Made by a program: the position numbers and the translations under genes. A stretch of DNA of 37,708 nt from assembly GCA_007130245.1 (NCBI GenBank), contig SLSW01000045.1:1-37708 (forward strand). Reading direction: 5' to 3'. How positions within the stretch are numbered: the first letter of the stretch is position 1; each line of letters begins with the position of its first letter. Shown piece after piece: positions 21,195 through 29,593 of this stretch. The notes beneath the pieces are model-generated. The model saw only the letters and a program-made list of their open reading frames with translations. It was not told where the DNA came from and did no database searches. Source of the DNA: Micromonosporaceae bacterium. Lineage in GTDB: Bacteria > Actinomycetota > Actinomycetes > Mycobacteriales > Micromonosporaceae.

Positions 21195-22601
21195 GCCGCG
21201 CAGCCCGGCCGAGCGCGGCGACCGGTCGTCGCCGCCGACCGGCTCGTCGGTCCGGCGCACCAGCACCGTCTGGATCCGGTTCCGCCGTCCGGTAGCGCCC
21301 TCGGCCACCAACCGCAACCCGTTCACCGTAGCGACCGCCCCAGGGATCGGCACCCGTCCCAGCGCCTGGGCGAGCAGGCCCGCCACCGTCTCCACCTCGT
21401 CGGCCGGCAACGCCACGTCGAACAGCTCGGCCAGGTCCTCGATCGGCAGCCGCGCCGACACCCGCACCGCGCCGTCGTCGAGACGCTGCACCGGGGGCAG
21501 TTCCACATCGTACTCATCGGTGATCTCGCCGACGATCTCCTCCAGGATGTCCTCGATCGTGACCAGCCCGGCGGTGCCGCCGTACTCGTCCACCACGATC
21601 GCCACGTGCACGCGCGCCGTCTGCATCTCCGACAGCAGGTCGTCGACGGGCTTGGAGGCGGGCACGAAGACCGCCTTGCGCATCACCTGCTCCACCTGCA
21701 CCGTGTCGGCCAGGGTGGGGTCACCGCCCACCGTCCGGCGCGCCAGGTCCTTGAGGTAGACCACCCCGAGCACGTCATCGACGGTCGCACCGATCACCGG
21801 GATCCGGGAGAAGCCGGACCGCAGCGCCAGCGCCAGCGCCTGCCGCAGGCTCTTGTGCGCCTCGATCCACACCATCTCCGTACGGGGCACCATCACCTCG
21901 CGGGCTACGGTGTCGCCGAGCTGGAACACCGAGTGGATCATCTGGCGCTCGCCGTGCTCCACGGCGCCTCGCTGCTCGGCGAGGTCCACCAGCTCGCGGA
22001 GCTCCACCGTCATGTCGTGCATCTCCTGGTCGCGCTCGGTGGCGACCGGTCCGGCGGGCGGATCGTGCCGGCCGCGGTGCCGGATGAGCAGGGCGCCGGC
22101 ACGGGCCAGCGACCAGCTGAGCGGACTGACCACGCGCCCCAGCCACACCAGCGCCGGGGCGGACATCCGGCCGACGGTGTAGGCGTGCCGGCGGGCCAGC
22201 GCGCGCGGGCCCACCCCGACCACGACGACGCCGACGGCGGTCATGACCACGGCGGTGACCACCGCGGCGGTCCCGTTGAGTCCGAAGGTGTCGACCGCGA
22301 CCAGCGCCACCAGCGTGGTCGCGGTCAGCAGGGCCGCCAGTTGCAGCAGCACCAGCAGGTGGCGGTGGCGCGGCTTGTTCGCAGCGACCGTGGCCAGCGC
22401 GGTGGCCCCCCACGGCACCGGAGCCCGCTTGCCGGCGGGCTCGGCACCGTTGCGCCCGTTGCCGGCGAGCGCAGCCGCCCGTGCCGCCGACACCGTGCCG
22501 AGGGCGGCGTCGGCCAGCGCCAGCATCCCGGCCAGCAGCATCAGACCGGCCGCCCACAGCAACAGGGCGCCATCGGGTAAGACGCTCGGTTCGCCGTTCA
22601 T
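21189..22601 (-). CDS. HlyC/CorC (CNNM-CBS) family membrane protein
   Basis: A 470-aa protein. The N-terminal DUF21/CNNM domain (1-200) has several membrane helices; a pair of CBS domains follows (VMVPRTEMVWIEAHKSLRQAL, then FSRIPVIG and LGVVYLKDLARR; second half VMRKAVFVPASKPVDDLLSEM, VAIVVDEYGGTAGLVTIEDI). The C-terminal CorC/HlyC domain includes LPIEDLAELF and DEVETVAGLLAQALGRVPIPG. Members are linked to magnesium or cobalt efflux and stress tolerance rather than haemolysis; the ion here is not known. It starts 3 bases after the ybeY stop, as in the common phoH-ybeY-corC order. Confidence 0.92.
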   Translation of the reverse strand: MNGEPSVLPDGALLLWAAGLMLLAGMLALADAALGTVSAARAAALAGNGRNGAEPAGKRAPVPWGATALATVAANKPRHRHLLVLLQLAALLTATTLVALVAVDTFGLNGTAAVVTAVVMTAVGVVVVGVGPRALARRHAYTVGRMSAPALVWLGRVVSPLSWSLARAGALLIRHRGRHDPPAGPVATERDQEMHDMTVELRELVDLAEQRGAVEHGERQMIHSVFQLGDTVAREVMVPRTEMVWIEAHKSLRQALALALRSGFSRIPVIGATVDDVLGVVYLKDLARRTVGGDPTLADTVQVEQVMRKAVFVPASKPVDDLLSEMQTARVHVAIVVDEYGGTAGLVTIEDILEEIVGEITDEYDVELPPVQRLDDGAVRVSARLPIEDLAELFDVALPADEVETVAGLLAQALGRVPIPGAVATVNGLRLVAEGATGRRNRIQTVLVRRTDEPVGGDDRSPRSAGLRGG

Positions 22602-22604
22602 CGC

Positions 22605-23069
22605 TCAGCTCGTACGGGTGAGCCGCCAGCTGTGCAGCAGTCGGTTCTGCAACGCGAACATCTCCCGTTCCTCCTCGGGCTCGGCGTGATCATAGCCGAG
22701 CAGGTGCAGTGCTCCGTGCACCGTGAGCAGCTCGAGCTCGTCGCCCATCGAATGCCCGGCGGTCGCGGCCTGCCGCCGCGCCACCTCCGGACACAACACG
22801 ATGTCGCCGAGCAGGGTCGGCTCACCGGTGTCATCGACCGGCCCGCGGTCGATGCTGCCCTCCTCCATCGGGAACGCCAGCACATCGGTGGGCCCGTCGC
22901 CGCCCATCCAGCGGTGGTTCAGATCGGCCATGTAGGCCGAGTCGACCAGCAGGATGGACAGCTCTGCCAGCGGGCTGACCCCGGTTTCGGTCAGGGCGTG
23001 GCGGGCCACCGCGAGGATGGCGTCGGTGTCGACCTCGACTCCCGACTCGTTGGCGATCTCGATGGACAC
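22605..23069 (-). CDS. ybeY: Endoribonuclease YbeY (16S rRNA maturation factor)
   Basis: A 154-aa single-strand-specific zinc endoribonuclease involved in 16S rRNA 3' end maturation and ribosome quality control. It starts [10 protein letters not shown] and contains [29 protein letters not shown] and the zinc triad [12 protein letters not shown] (H-x3-H-x5-H). GTG 23069 was preferred to a start at 23180, which would run into phoH; GGAG lies about 12 bases upstream. The gap to the phoH stop is about 30 bases. Confidence 0.95.
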   Translation of the reverse strand: MSIEIANESGVEVDTDAILAVARHALTETGVSPLAELSILLVDSAYMADLNHRWMGGDGPTDVLAFPMEEGSIDRGPVDDTGEPTLLGDIVLCPEVARRQAATAGHSMGDELELLTVHGALHLLGYDHAEPEEEREMFALQNRLLHSWRLTRTS

Positions 23070-23101
23070 TGGCTGGTTCTCCGCTCCCGGACTCCGCCTG
23101 G

Positions 23102-24223
23102 TCACCGGCGCCGGCCGGCGCGGCGGTTCTCCACCGGGCGCACCGACTGGGTCTGCCGGTTCTGCTGGGCTGCGTCCCACTTGGCGTACGCGTCGACGAT
23201 ATTGCTGACGAGCTGGTGGCGGACCACGTCGCCGCTACCGAGTTCGATGAAGAACACGTCGTCGAGGCCGTCGAGGATGTCCTGCACCACCCGCAGCCCG
23301 CTGGTGGCACCGCCGGGCAGGTCGACCTGGGTCACGTCACCGGTCACCACGATCCGGGAGCCGAAACCGAGCCGGGTCAGGAACATCTTCATCTGCTCCG
23401 GCGTGGTGTTCTGCGCCTCGTCCAGGATGATGAACGCGTCGTTGAGGGTGCGCCCGCGCATGTACGCGAGCGGGGCGACCTCGATGGTGCCGCTCTGGAT
23501 CAGCCGCGGGATCGACTCCGGGTCGATCATGTCGTGCAGCGCGTCGTACAGCGGGCGCAGGTACGGGTCGATCTTCTCGTACAGCGTCCCCGGCAGATAG
23601 CCCAACCGCTCGCCGGCCTCGACCGCGGGGCGGGTGAGGATGATGCGGGTAACCTGCTTGGCCTGCAGCGCCTGCACCGCCTTGGCCATCGCCAGATAGG
23701 TCTTGCCGGTGCCGGCCGGACCGATCGCGAACACCACCGTGTGCTCGTCGATGGCATCGACGTAGCGCCGCTGTCCCAGCGTCTTGGGCCGGATGGTGCG
23801 GCCGCGGCGGGACAGGATGTTCAGCGTGAATACCTCGGCCGGGCGCTCGGCAGTGCCGGACTCGAGCATGCCCACCGTGCGCTGCACGCTGTCGGCGGTC
23901 AGGGTCTCGCCCTTCTCGATCAGCTCGAGTAGTTCGGCGAAGACTTTTTCCGCCAGTGCGTTGTCGGCCGGTGTGCCGGTGATGGTGATCTCGTTGCCCC
24001 GCACCATGATGTCGCTGCTGACGGAGCGCTCGATGAGCTTGAGGATCTGATCCGCCGTCCCGAGCAGGCTCACCATGACCTGCGGATCGTCGACCGTGAT
24101 CGTGGTCTGGGCCTGGTTGTGCGGTCGCGGCGCAACCGAGGATGAATTGTCTGCGACTGTCATGGTCTGGCCGTGCGGCCTATGCCACCCGCTCTCCTGT
24201 GTGTGAAACCTAGACGCGTCCAT
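23102..24223 (-). CDS. PhoH-like ATPase (PhoL)
   Basis: A 373-aa P-loop ATPase. An N-terminal RNA-binding-like region (45-115) has [14 protein letters not shown] and [17 protein letters not shown]. The ATPase core has Walker [34 protein letters not shown] and Walker [26 protein letters not shown], followed by [12 protein letters not shown]. PhoH-like proteins next to ybeY are thought to act with it in rRNA processing, and the neighbourhood is conserved. The C-terminal tail is basic (RRAGRRR). ATG 24223 follows GGAA; ATG 24163 would shorten the variable N-terminus by 20 residues and cannot be excluded. Confidence 0.93.
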   Translation of the reverse strand: MDASRFHTQESGWHRPHGQTMTVADNSSSVAPRPHNQAQTTITVDDPQVMVSLLGTADQILKLIERSVSSDIMVRGNEITITGTPADNALAEKVFAELLELIEKGETLTADSVQRTVGMLESGTAERPAEVFTLNILSRRGRTIRPKTLGQRRYVDAIDEHTVVFAIGPAGTGKTYLAMAKAVQALQAKQVTRIILTRPAVEAGERLGYLPGTLYEKIDPYLRPLYDALHDMIDPESIPRLIQSGTIEVAPLAYMRGRTLNDAFIILDEAQNTTPEQMKMFLTRLGFGSRIVVTGDVTQVDLPGGATSGLRVVQDILDGLDDVFFIELGSGDVVRHQLVSNIVDAYAKWDAAQQNRQTQSVRPVENRRAGRRR

Positions 24224-24254
24224 GATATCGGGTTCCGGCGCCGATCTCCTCCGC

Positions 24255-24602
24255 TCAACCGGCGATCATCGGGCCCAGCGGGGCGCCGCCGACCACGTGG
24301 GCGTGCACGTGCGGCACCTCCTGCCCGCCGTACCGACCGGAGTTGAAGATGATCCGGTAGCCGTCGACGGTCAACCCCTCCGCCTCGGCGACCTCCGCGG
24401 CCACAGCGAGCACCTGCGCGGCCAGCGCCGGGTCCGCCCTGGCTAACGCGACCGCGTCGACGTGGTGCGCGGTCGGGATCACCAGCACGTGCACCGGCGC
24501 TTTCGGCGCGATGTCGCGGAAGGCGAGCGTGGCATCGGTCCGGTGCACCACCGTGGCCGGAATCTCCCCGGCCACGATCTTGCAGAACAGGCAGTCCTCC
24601 AC
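24255..24602 (-). CDS. HIT-family (HinT-like) nucleotide hydrolase
   Basis: A 115-aa histidine-triad protein of the HinT branch, which removes AMP from amine-linked adenylates. It opens EDCLFCKIVAGEIPA, with the CxxC-type metal/structural cysteines seen in many HinT proteins, and ends with the catalytic triad motif HVHAHVVGG. The GTG start is preceded by TAGCAT and six bases without a ribosome site, so a separate leaderless transcript is likely in addition to any readthrough from rsmE. Confidence 0.94.
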   Translation of the reverse strand: MEDCLFCKIVAGEIPATVVHRTDATLAFRDIAPKAPVHVLVIPTAHHVDAVALARADPALAAQVLAVAAEVAEAEGLTVDGYRIIFNSGRYGGQEVPHVHAHVVGGAPLGPMIAG

Positions 24603-24608
24603 GCCCGC

Positions 24609-24614
24609 ATGCTA
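24609..24614 (-). promoter_or_regulatory. -10 element of a leaderless promoter for the HIT gene
   Basis: TAGCAT on the - strand is followed by GCGGGC and then the GTG start, placing the transcription start at the start codon. It lies in the 21-base gap after rsmE. Confidence 0.5.
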
Positions 24615-24623
24615 CGACAGGGG

Positions 24624-25352
24624 CTACCAGCGGGAGAGCCGGACGCTGAGTACCGCCAGCGCGGCCACGCCAGCGGTCGACGTACGCAGCACCGTGTCGC
24701 CCAACCGCACCGGGACCGCTCCGGCGTTCTCCAGCGCCGACAGCTCGGCCGGCGCCACGCCGCCCTCGGGCCCCACCACCAGCAGGATCTCGCCGGCAGC
24801 CGGCAACGCCACCCGGCTGAGCGCCTCGGTGGCCTGCTCGTGCAGCACCAGCGCGGCGGCCGCCGCGCCGGCGCGCGCGACCACGTCGTCGGTGCCGGCC
24901 GCCGGGGTCACCGTCGGCAGCCACGCGCGCCGCGCCTGCTTGGCCGCCTCGCGCGCGGTCGCTACCCACCGCTGCCAGGCGCGTTCACCCCGCTCGCCGC
25001 GCCACTTCACCACCGAGCGGCTGGCCGCCCACGGCACCACCTCGTCCACGCCGACCTCGGTCATGGCCTGCACCGCGAGCTCGGCGCGGTCAGCCTTGGC
25101 GATGCCCTGCACTACCAGCAGCCGCGGGTCGGGCGGTGCGACGTACCCGCGCCCGGTGATCTGCAGCTCCAGCATGCTGCGCCCTACGCCGGTGACGACG
25201 GCGGTGGCCGTGGCGCCGCGGCCGTCGGACAGCAGCAGCTGCTCGCCCACCTTCAGCCGCTGCACCGTGGCGGCATGGTGTCCTTCCGGGCCGGCCAGGG
25301 TGGCCCGCTCACCGTCGGGCAGCGCATCGACCAGGAACAGCGGCGCGCTCAC
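24624..25352 (-). CDS. rsmE: 16S rRNA (uracil-1498-N3)-methyltransferase RsmE
   Basis: A 242-aa SPOUT methyltransferase that methylates U1498 in the decoding region of 16S rRNA using S-adenosylmethionine. The N-terminal PUA-like part has GHHAATVQRLKVGEQLLLSDG. The C-terminal trefoil knot has LLVVGPEGGVAPAELSALENAGAVPVRLGDTVLRTSTAG, the cofactor-binding signature of RsmE. GTG 25352 is 20 bases downstream of dnaJ, the usual arrangement in actinobacteria. Confidence 0.95.
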   Translation of the reverse strand: MSAPLFLVDALPDGERATLAGPEGHHAATVQRLKVGEQLLLSDGRGATATAVVTGVGRSMLELQITGRGYVAPPDPRLLVVQGIAKADRAELAVQAMTEVGVDEVVPWAASRSVVKWRGERGERAWQRWVATAREAAKQARRAWLPTVTPAAGTDDVVARAGAAAAALVLHEQATEALSRVALPAAGEILLVVGPEGGVAPAELSALENAGAVPVRLGDTVLRTSTAGVAALAVLSVRLSRW

Positions 25353-25372
25353 GGGTGGCCTGCCCGGGTTGG

Positions 25373-26533
25373 TCAGTGGCCGTTGAAGGCGTCGCGCATC
25401 CGGGAGAAGAAGCCGCCCTGCTTCGACAGCTGGGCCACCTCCTCGCCCCGGGCGCGGGCGAACTCGCGCAGCCGCCGCTCGGACTCGGCGTCGAGCTTGG
25501 TCGGAGTGCGCACGTCGAGGTGGACGAACAGGTCCCCGCGCCCGGTGCCGCGCAGGTGCGGCACGCCGCGGCCGCGCAACCGCAGCGTCGAGCCGGGTTG
25601 CGTGCCCGGCTTGACCTCCACCTGCTCCTCGGAGTCGAGGGCCTTGATGGTCAGCCGGGTGCCCAGGGCCGCGGCGGTCATCGGCACGGTGACCCGGCAG
25701 TGCAGGTCGTCACCCTTGCGGGAGAAAATGTCGTGCGGCCGCTCGTGGATCTCGACGTACAGGTCGCCGGGAGGACCGCCGCCCGGGCCGACCTCGCCCT
25801 GGCCGGCCAGCCGGATCCGCATCCCGTCCTCCACCCCCGCCGGGATCTTGACGGTCAGCGAACGCCGGTTGCGAACCCGGCCGTCGCCGGCGCAGGTGGA
25901 GCACGGGTGCGGGATGGTGGTGCCGGTGCCCTGGCACGCCACGCACGGCCGGGACGAGACGACCTGCCCGAGGAAGGTGCGCTGCACCGACTGGACCTGT
26001 CCCTGTCCGGCGCAGGCCTCGCAGGAGGCCGGCTGGGTCCCGGGCGCCGTGCCGGCGCCGTTGCAGCCGGTGCAGACCACCGCCGTGTCGACCGTCACCG
26101 GCGCCTCCACCCCGAACGCGGTCTCCGCCAGGTCCAGGTCAACCCGCAGGATCGCGTCGGCGCCGGAGCGGGTGCGCGACCGGGGCGGGCGCGTGGTGCC
26201 CGTGGTACCGGCGCCGAAGAACGCGTCCATGATGTCCTGGAACCCGACGAACGGACCGGCACCCGGACCGGCGGGGCCAGCGCCGGCGCCGCCGCCCGGC
26301 GCGTACGGATCGCCGCCCAGGTCGACGATCTGCCGCTTGCGATCGTCGGTGAGCACCTCGTACGCGGTGTTGATCTCCTTGAACTTCTCCTGAGCCTCCG
26401 GCTCCGGATTGACGTCCGGATGATATTTGCGGGCCAGCTTGCGGTAGGCCCGCTTGATGTCGTCGTCGGTGGCGTCTCGTGACACCCCGAGAATCCCGTA
26501 GTAGTCCTTGGCCACTGCGTCCTGCGTCCTCAT
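25373..26533 (-). CDS. dnaJ: Chaperone protein DnaJ
   Basis: A type I Hsp40 of 386 aa that delivers clients to DnaK and stimulates its ATPase. The J domain has [11 protein letters not shown] and RKYHPDVN with the essential HPD, followed by a Gly/Pro-rich linker ([16 protein letters not shown]). Four zinc-finger repeats are present: [24 protein letters not shown] and CSTCAGDG. The C-terminal substrate-binding domains include [15 protein letters not shown] and GDLYVEI. Its position after hrcA fits the dnaJ2 copy of actinobacteria, distinct from the dnaK-operon dnaJ. ATG 26533 is used; GTG 26515 (VAKDYYG) is an alternative start. Heat induction is expected through the CIRCE element upstream of hrcA. 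Confidence 0.96.
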   Translation of the reverse strand: MRTQDAVAKDYYGILGVSRDATDDDIKRAYRKLARKYHPDVNPEPEAQEKFKEINTAYEVLTDDRKRQIVDLGGDPYAPGGGAGAGPAGPGAGPFVGFQDIMDAFFGAGTTGTTRPPRSRTRSGADAILRVDLDLAETAFGVEAPVTVDTAVVCTGCNGAGTAPGTQPASCEACAGQGQVQSVQRTFLGQVVSSRPCVACQGTGTTIPHPCSTCAGDGRVRNRRSLTVKIPAGVEDGMRIRLAGQGEVGPGGGPPGDLYVEIHERPHDIFSRKGDDLHCRVTVPMTAAALGTRLTIKALDSEEQVEVKPGTQPGSTLRLRGRGVPHLRGTGRGDLFVHLDVRTPTKLDAESERRLREFARARGEEVAQLSKQGGFFSRMRDAFNGH

Positions 26534-26568
26534 CAGTCCGTCATCACAGTCGGAGTCGTCGGTTCAAT

Positions 26569-26641
26569 TCTGCGGTCGGTCTCTGCGGTCGGTCTCTGCG
26601 GTCGGTCTCTGCGGTCGGTCTCTGCGGTCGGTCTCTGCGGT
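26569..26641. repeat. 13-bp tandem repeat (minisatellite) between hrcA and dnaJ
   Basis: TCTGCGGTCGGTC is repeated five times without a mismatch (26569-26633), followed by an 8-base partial copy. TTCAATTCTGCG-like and GGTCAATTCTGCG sequences flank the array on the two sides. It fills most of the 116-base gap and would be transcribed in the dnaJ leader. The period is not a multiple of three, and no internal dyad is visible. Confidence 0.9.
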
Positions 26642-26649
26642 GGGTTCGG

Positions 26650-27681
26650 TCAATTCTGCGCCAACAGGTCGCCCACGTAGCGTGCCACGGCGCGCACGGT
26701 AGCGATGGTGCCGGGGTAGTCCATCCGGGTGGGCCCGAGCACCCCGAGGCCTCCCACGATGGTCTCACCCGGCCCGTAGCCGGTGCTGACAACCGACGTG
26801 GTCCGCAGGTCCACGAACTCGTTCTCGTCCCCGATGCGCACCCGCGGCTGCAGCTCGCGCCCGTCCGCCTCGATCTCGCCGATCAGCTTGAGCAGGACGA
26901 CCTCCTCCTCCAACGCCTCCAGCACGCTGCGTAGCGTTCCCTGGAAGTCCAGCGCCCCGCGGGTGAGGTTGGCGGTGCCGGCCAGCGCGATGCGCTCATC
27001 GTGCCGCTCGACCAGTGTCTCCAGTAGCACGCTGGACAGCGTGGCCATCGCCGGGCGCAGCATCGGGCCGACCTCCTCCACCAGCGCCTGCACCAGCGCC
27101 GGCGTGTCGCCGAGCTGCTGGCCGGCCAGCTTGGCGTTGATCAGGCGGCGCAGTTCGGTGACGTCGTCGCTGGCGGTCGGTCCGGGCAACTCCACCAGCC
27201 GCTGCTCCACCCGGCCGGTGTTGGTGATCACCACCAGCATGATCCGGGTGGTGGAGATCGGCACCAGCTCCAGGTGGCGCACGCACGAACGGGTGAGACT
27301 CGGGTACTGCACGACCGCGACCTGGCGGGTCAGCTGGGCCAGCAGGCGCACCGTGCGGTGAACCACATCGTCGAGGTCGACCGCGCCGATCAGGAACCGT
27401 TCGATCGCGCGCCGCTCGGCCGGTGACAGCGGCTTGACGCGCGAGAGCCGGTCCACGAACAGCCGGTAACCGCGGTCGGTGGGAACCCGACCGGCGCTGG
27501 TGTGCGGCTGGTGGATGTAACCCTCCTCCTCCAGCACAGCCATGTCGTTACGCACCGTGGCCGGGGAGACATTGAGGTTGTGGCGTTCCACCAGTGCCCG
27601 GCTACCCACCGGCTCCTCGGTGGCGACGTAGTCCTCGACGATGGCGCGCAGTACCTCCAGCTTCCGCTCGTCCAGTGCCAT
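26650..27681 (-). CDS. hrcA: Heat-inducible transcription repressor HrcA
   Basis: A 343-aa repressor that binds CIRCE operators and is released when GroEL becomes occupied by unfolded proteins. The N-terminal winged helix has [20 protein letters not shown] and the recognition helix [19 protein letters not shown], followed by [21 protein letters not shown]-like and insert domains follow, with the family motif [19 protein letters not shown] and a C-terminal [21 protein letters not shown] 27681 follows GGAGGTG. The CIRCE element 34 bases upstream implies autoregulation of hrcA-dnaJ. Confidence 0.97.
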   Translation of the reverse strand: MALDERKLEVLRAIVEDYVATEEPVGSRALVERHNLNVSPATVRNDMAVLEEEGYIHQPHTSAGRVPTDRGYRLFVDRLSRVKPLSPAERRAIERFLIGAVDLDDVVHRTVRLLAQLTRQVAVVQYPSLTRSCVRHLELVPISTTRIMLVVITNTGRVEQRLVELPGPTASDDVTELRRLINAKLAGQQLGDTPALVQALVEEVGPMLRPAMATLSSVLLETLVERHDERIALAGTANLTRGALDFQGTLRSVLEALEEEVVLLKLIGEIEADGRELQPRVRIGDENEFVDLRTTSVVSTGYGPGETIVGGLGVLGPTRMDYPGTIATVRAVARYVGDLLAQN

Positions 27682-27714
27682 GTCACCACCTCCGCGTAGC
27701 CGGCGTCCCTGTCG

Positions 27715-27741
27715 CTGGCACTCGACCGCAACGAGTGCCAG
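27715..27741. promoter_or_regulatory. CIRCE operator
   Basis: CTGGCACTC, nine bases, then GAGTGCCAG: a perfect 9-bp inverted repeat with the N9 spacer of the HrcA operator (consensus TTAGCACTC-N9-GAGTGCTAA, with seven of nine matches in each arm). It ends 34 bases before the hrcA ATG. Confidence 0.95.
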
Positions 27742-27819
27742 TGTACGTCGCCGGTGACCACCCGTGCGACGTCGCAAAACTGACTGGTCGGGCTACACCA
27801 CAGCTTCGATCACTAGGTC

Positions 27820-27825
27820 TATGGT
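27820..27825 (+). promoter_or_regulatory. -10 element of a leaderless promoter for the DUF4870 gene
   Basis: TATGGT followed by seven bases and ATG 27833. This supports ATG 27833 as the start over the in-frame ATG at 27821, which overlaps the element. Confidence 0.5.
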
Positions 27826-27832
27826 GTCCCGC

Positions 27833-28252
27833 ATGACTACACCACCTCAACCACCACCGGCGTCCCCTCCACCACCTCCCGGTGGAGCGGCTCCCCCGCC
27901 GGGATACGCGAACAACGAGGAGAAGACCTGGGCGCTCGTCGCGCACTTCGGCGGCGCCGCGGGTATGTTCTTCCTCGGCGGCGCCGGGGGTTGGGTCGCA
28001 CCGCTCGTGGCGATGCTCGCCAAGGGCAACGACTCACCCACGGTGCGGGCCCACTCGGTGACGGCGCTGAACTTCCAGATCACCTGGTCGATCGTCGGCG
28101 TGATCGGCTGGCTCACGATGTGCATCGGCATCGGGTTCCTGATCTACCTGGCCGCCGTGGTCGTCGGTGTCGTGTTCGGCATCATCGCGGGCGTCAAGGC
28201 GCTCAATGGTGAGCAGTACAACTACCCGCTCGCCATCAAGATGATCAAATAA
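27833..28252 (+). CDS. DUF4870 (Tic20-like fold) small membrane protein
   Basis: A 139-aa protein with a Pro-rich cytoplasmic N-terminus (about residues 4-25) and three to four hydrophobic segments: AHFGGAAGMFFLGGAGGWVAPLVAMLA, FQITWSIVGVIGWLTMCIGIGFLIYLAAVVVGVVFGIIAGVKA. The motif EEKTWALVAHFGG and the sequence VRAHSVTALNFQ are typical of DUF4870. Members resemble Tic20-type helical bundles; no bacterial function is established. It is the only + strand gene between hrcA and hemW and is divergent from hrcA, so its promoter region is adjacent to CIRCE. An in-frame start at 27764 would overlap the promoter and is not favoured. Confidence 0.85.
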   Translation: MTTPPQPPPASPPPPPGGAAPPPGYANNEEKTWALVAHFGGAAGMFFLGGAGGWVAPLVAMLAKGNDSPTVRAHSVTALNFQITWSIVGVIGWLTMCIGIGFLIYLAAVVVGVVFGIIAGVKALNGEQYNYPLAIKMIK

Positions 28253-28285
28253 CCACCGGGAACCCAATCCCCTGACCCGCAATCC

Positions 28286-28349
28286 CGTCGATCTAGGGCT
28301 TGTTCACGTGATCGGAGATCAACAAGCGTGAACAAGCCCTAGATCGACG
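28286..28349. terminator. Perfect 23-bp inverted repeat, probable bidirectional terminator
   Basis: Arms 28286-28308 and 28327-28349 are perfectly complementary over 23 bases; the outer part of each arm reads CGTCGATCTAGGGCTTG or its complement. The 18-base loop itself begins with a small nested repeat (TGATC-GGA-GATCA). It lies between the convergent genes DUF4870 (+) and hemW (-), where a bidirectional terminator is expected. There is no U-tract, which is common in high-GC actinobacteria. Confidence 0.8.
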
Positions 28350-28364
28350 TTTCTGTGGGAAGGC

Positions 28365-29576
28365 TCACTCGGTGAGCAGGGTGCGGGTGACGGCATCGCC
28401 GAGCAGGCGGCCGCGCAGCGTCAGCACCACTCGGCCACGCTCGTACGCCGACCGGTCCAGCAGCCCGTCGGCGAGCAGCCGGTCGACCGGCCCGGACGGC
28501 AGCCCGGCTACCGGCACACCCTCGGCCAGCCGGATGCCCAGCATGATCTCTTCATCCCGCCGCTGGGACGCGGTGAGCATCTCCCGACCGAGGCCCGGCG
28601 ACACCCCGGCCGCCAGGCGTGCCGCATAGGTGGCCGGGTGCTTGACGTTCCACCACCGCACGCCCCCGACGTGGCTGTGCGCGCCCGGGCCGAGCCCCCA
28701 CCAGTCGCCGCCCCGCCAGTAGAGCAGGTTGTGCCGGCAGCGACCCGCCGTCGACCGCGCCCAGTTCGACACCTCGTACCAGCCGAACCCGGCCGCGGAC
28801 AGCGCCGCCTCCGCGGCCAGGTAGCGCGCGGCGGCCACGTCGTCGTCGGGCGCCGGCAGCTCCCCCCGGCGCACCCGGGCTGCCATTGCCGTGCCGTCCT
28901 CCACGATCAACGCGTACGCGCTGACATGATCGACGCCTGCGTCGACGGCGGCCGCCAGCGACGCCGCGAAGTCGTCCGCCGTCTCCCCCGGCGTGCCGTA
29001 GATCAGGTCCAGGTTCACGTGGTCGAACCCGGCCTCGCGCGCCTCACCCGCCGCCGCCGCGGCGCGCCCCGCGGTGTGCCGGCGGTCCAGCACCGCCAGC
29101 ACGTGCGGTGCGGCCGACTGCATCCCCAGCGACACTCGGGTGAAGCCTGCGGCGCGCAGCGCCTTCAGCGAGGCCGGGTCCACCGACTCCGGGTTCGCCT
29201 CCGTGGTCACCTCCGCGTCGGCGGCCAGCCCGAACGTGGTGTCGATCCCGTCGAGGATCCGCGCCAGGTCGTCGGTGGGCAGCAGCGTCGGGGTGCCGCC
29301 ACCGACGAACACCGTGTCCACCCGCGCCGGTGGCCGGTCGTCCAGCACCTGCCGCGCCAGCGCCAGTTCCGCCAGCACCGTGTCCGCGTACGACCCGACC
29401 GCCGCCCCCGGCCCCAGCTCGGCGGCGGTGTAGGTGTTGAAATCGCAGTAGCCGCACCGGCTGGCGCAGAACGGCACGTGCACGTAGATGCCGAACCCCC
29501 GCGCACCGGCACCGGCGCGCGCCACCGCCGGCAGCGCGCCGTCGTCCGGGACGGGTTCACCCTCGGGCAGCCGCAC
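28365..29576 (-). CDS. hemW: Radical SAM haem chaperone HemW
   Basis: A 403-aa radical SAM protein of the HemW group, related to HemN but regarded as a haem chaperone/insertase. The iron-sulfur motif is CASRCGYCDF (CxxxCxxC) after YVHVPF, followed by VFVGGGTPTLLP, TTEANPES, RVSLGMQS, the LDLIYGTPGET segment and a C-terminal HemW domain with HNLLYWRGGDWWGLGPGAHSH. GTG 29576 was chosen because VRLPEGEPVPDDGALP aligns with the usual actinobacterial N-terminus. A longer start would overlap the divergent gene at 29594. Confidence 0.93.
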   Translation of the reverse strand: MRLPEGEPVPDDGALPAVARAGAGARGFGIYVHVPFCASRCGYCDFNTYTAAELGPGAAVGSYADTVLAELALARQVLDDRPPARVDTVFVGGGTPTLLPTDDLARILDGIDTTFGLAADAEVTTEANPESVDPASLKALRAAGFTRVSLGMQSAAPHVLAVLDRRHTAGRAAAAAGEAREAGFDHVNLDLIYGTPGETADDFAASLAAAVDAGVDHVSAYALIVEDGTAMAARVRRGELPAPDDDVAAARYLAAEAALSAAGFGWYEVSNWARSTAGRCRHNLLYWRGGDWWGLGPGAHSHVGGVRWWNVKHPATYAARLAAGVSPGLGREMLTASQRRDEEIMLGIRLAEGVPVAGLPSGPVDRLLADGLLDRSAYERGRVVLTLRGRLLGDAVTRTLLTE

Positions 29577-29581
29577 TCGTC

Positions 29582-29587
29582 TAGTCT
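29582..29587 (+). promoter_or_regulatory. -10 element of a leaderless promoter for the enoyl-CoA hydratase gene
   Basis: TAGTCT, six bases, then ATG 29594. It lies in the 17-base gap between divergent hemW and this gene, so there is no space for a conventional leader. Confidence 0.55.
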
Positions 29588-29593
29588 GCCGGC

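Noticed and set aside
26569-26641. 13-bp array as a CRISPR
   Set aside because: Perfect head-to-tail copies without spacers, and no cas genes in the window.
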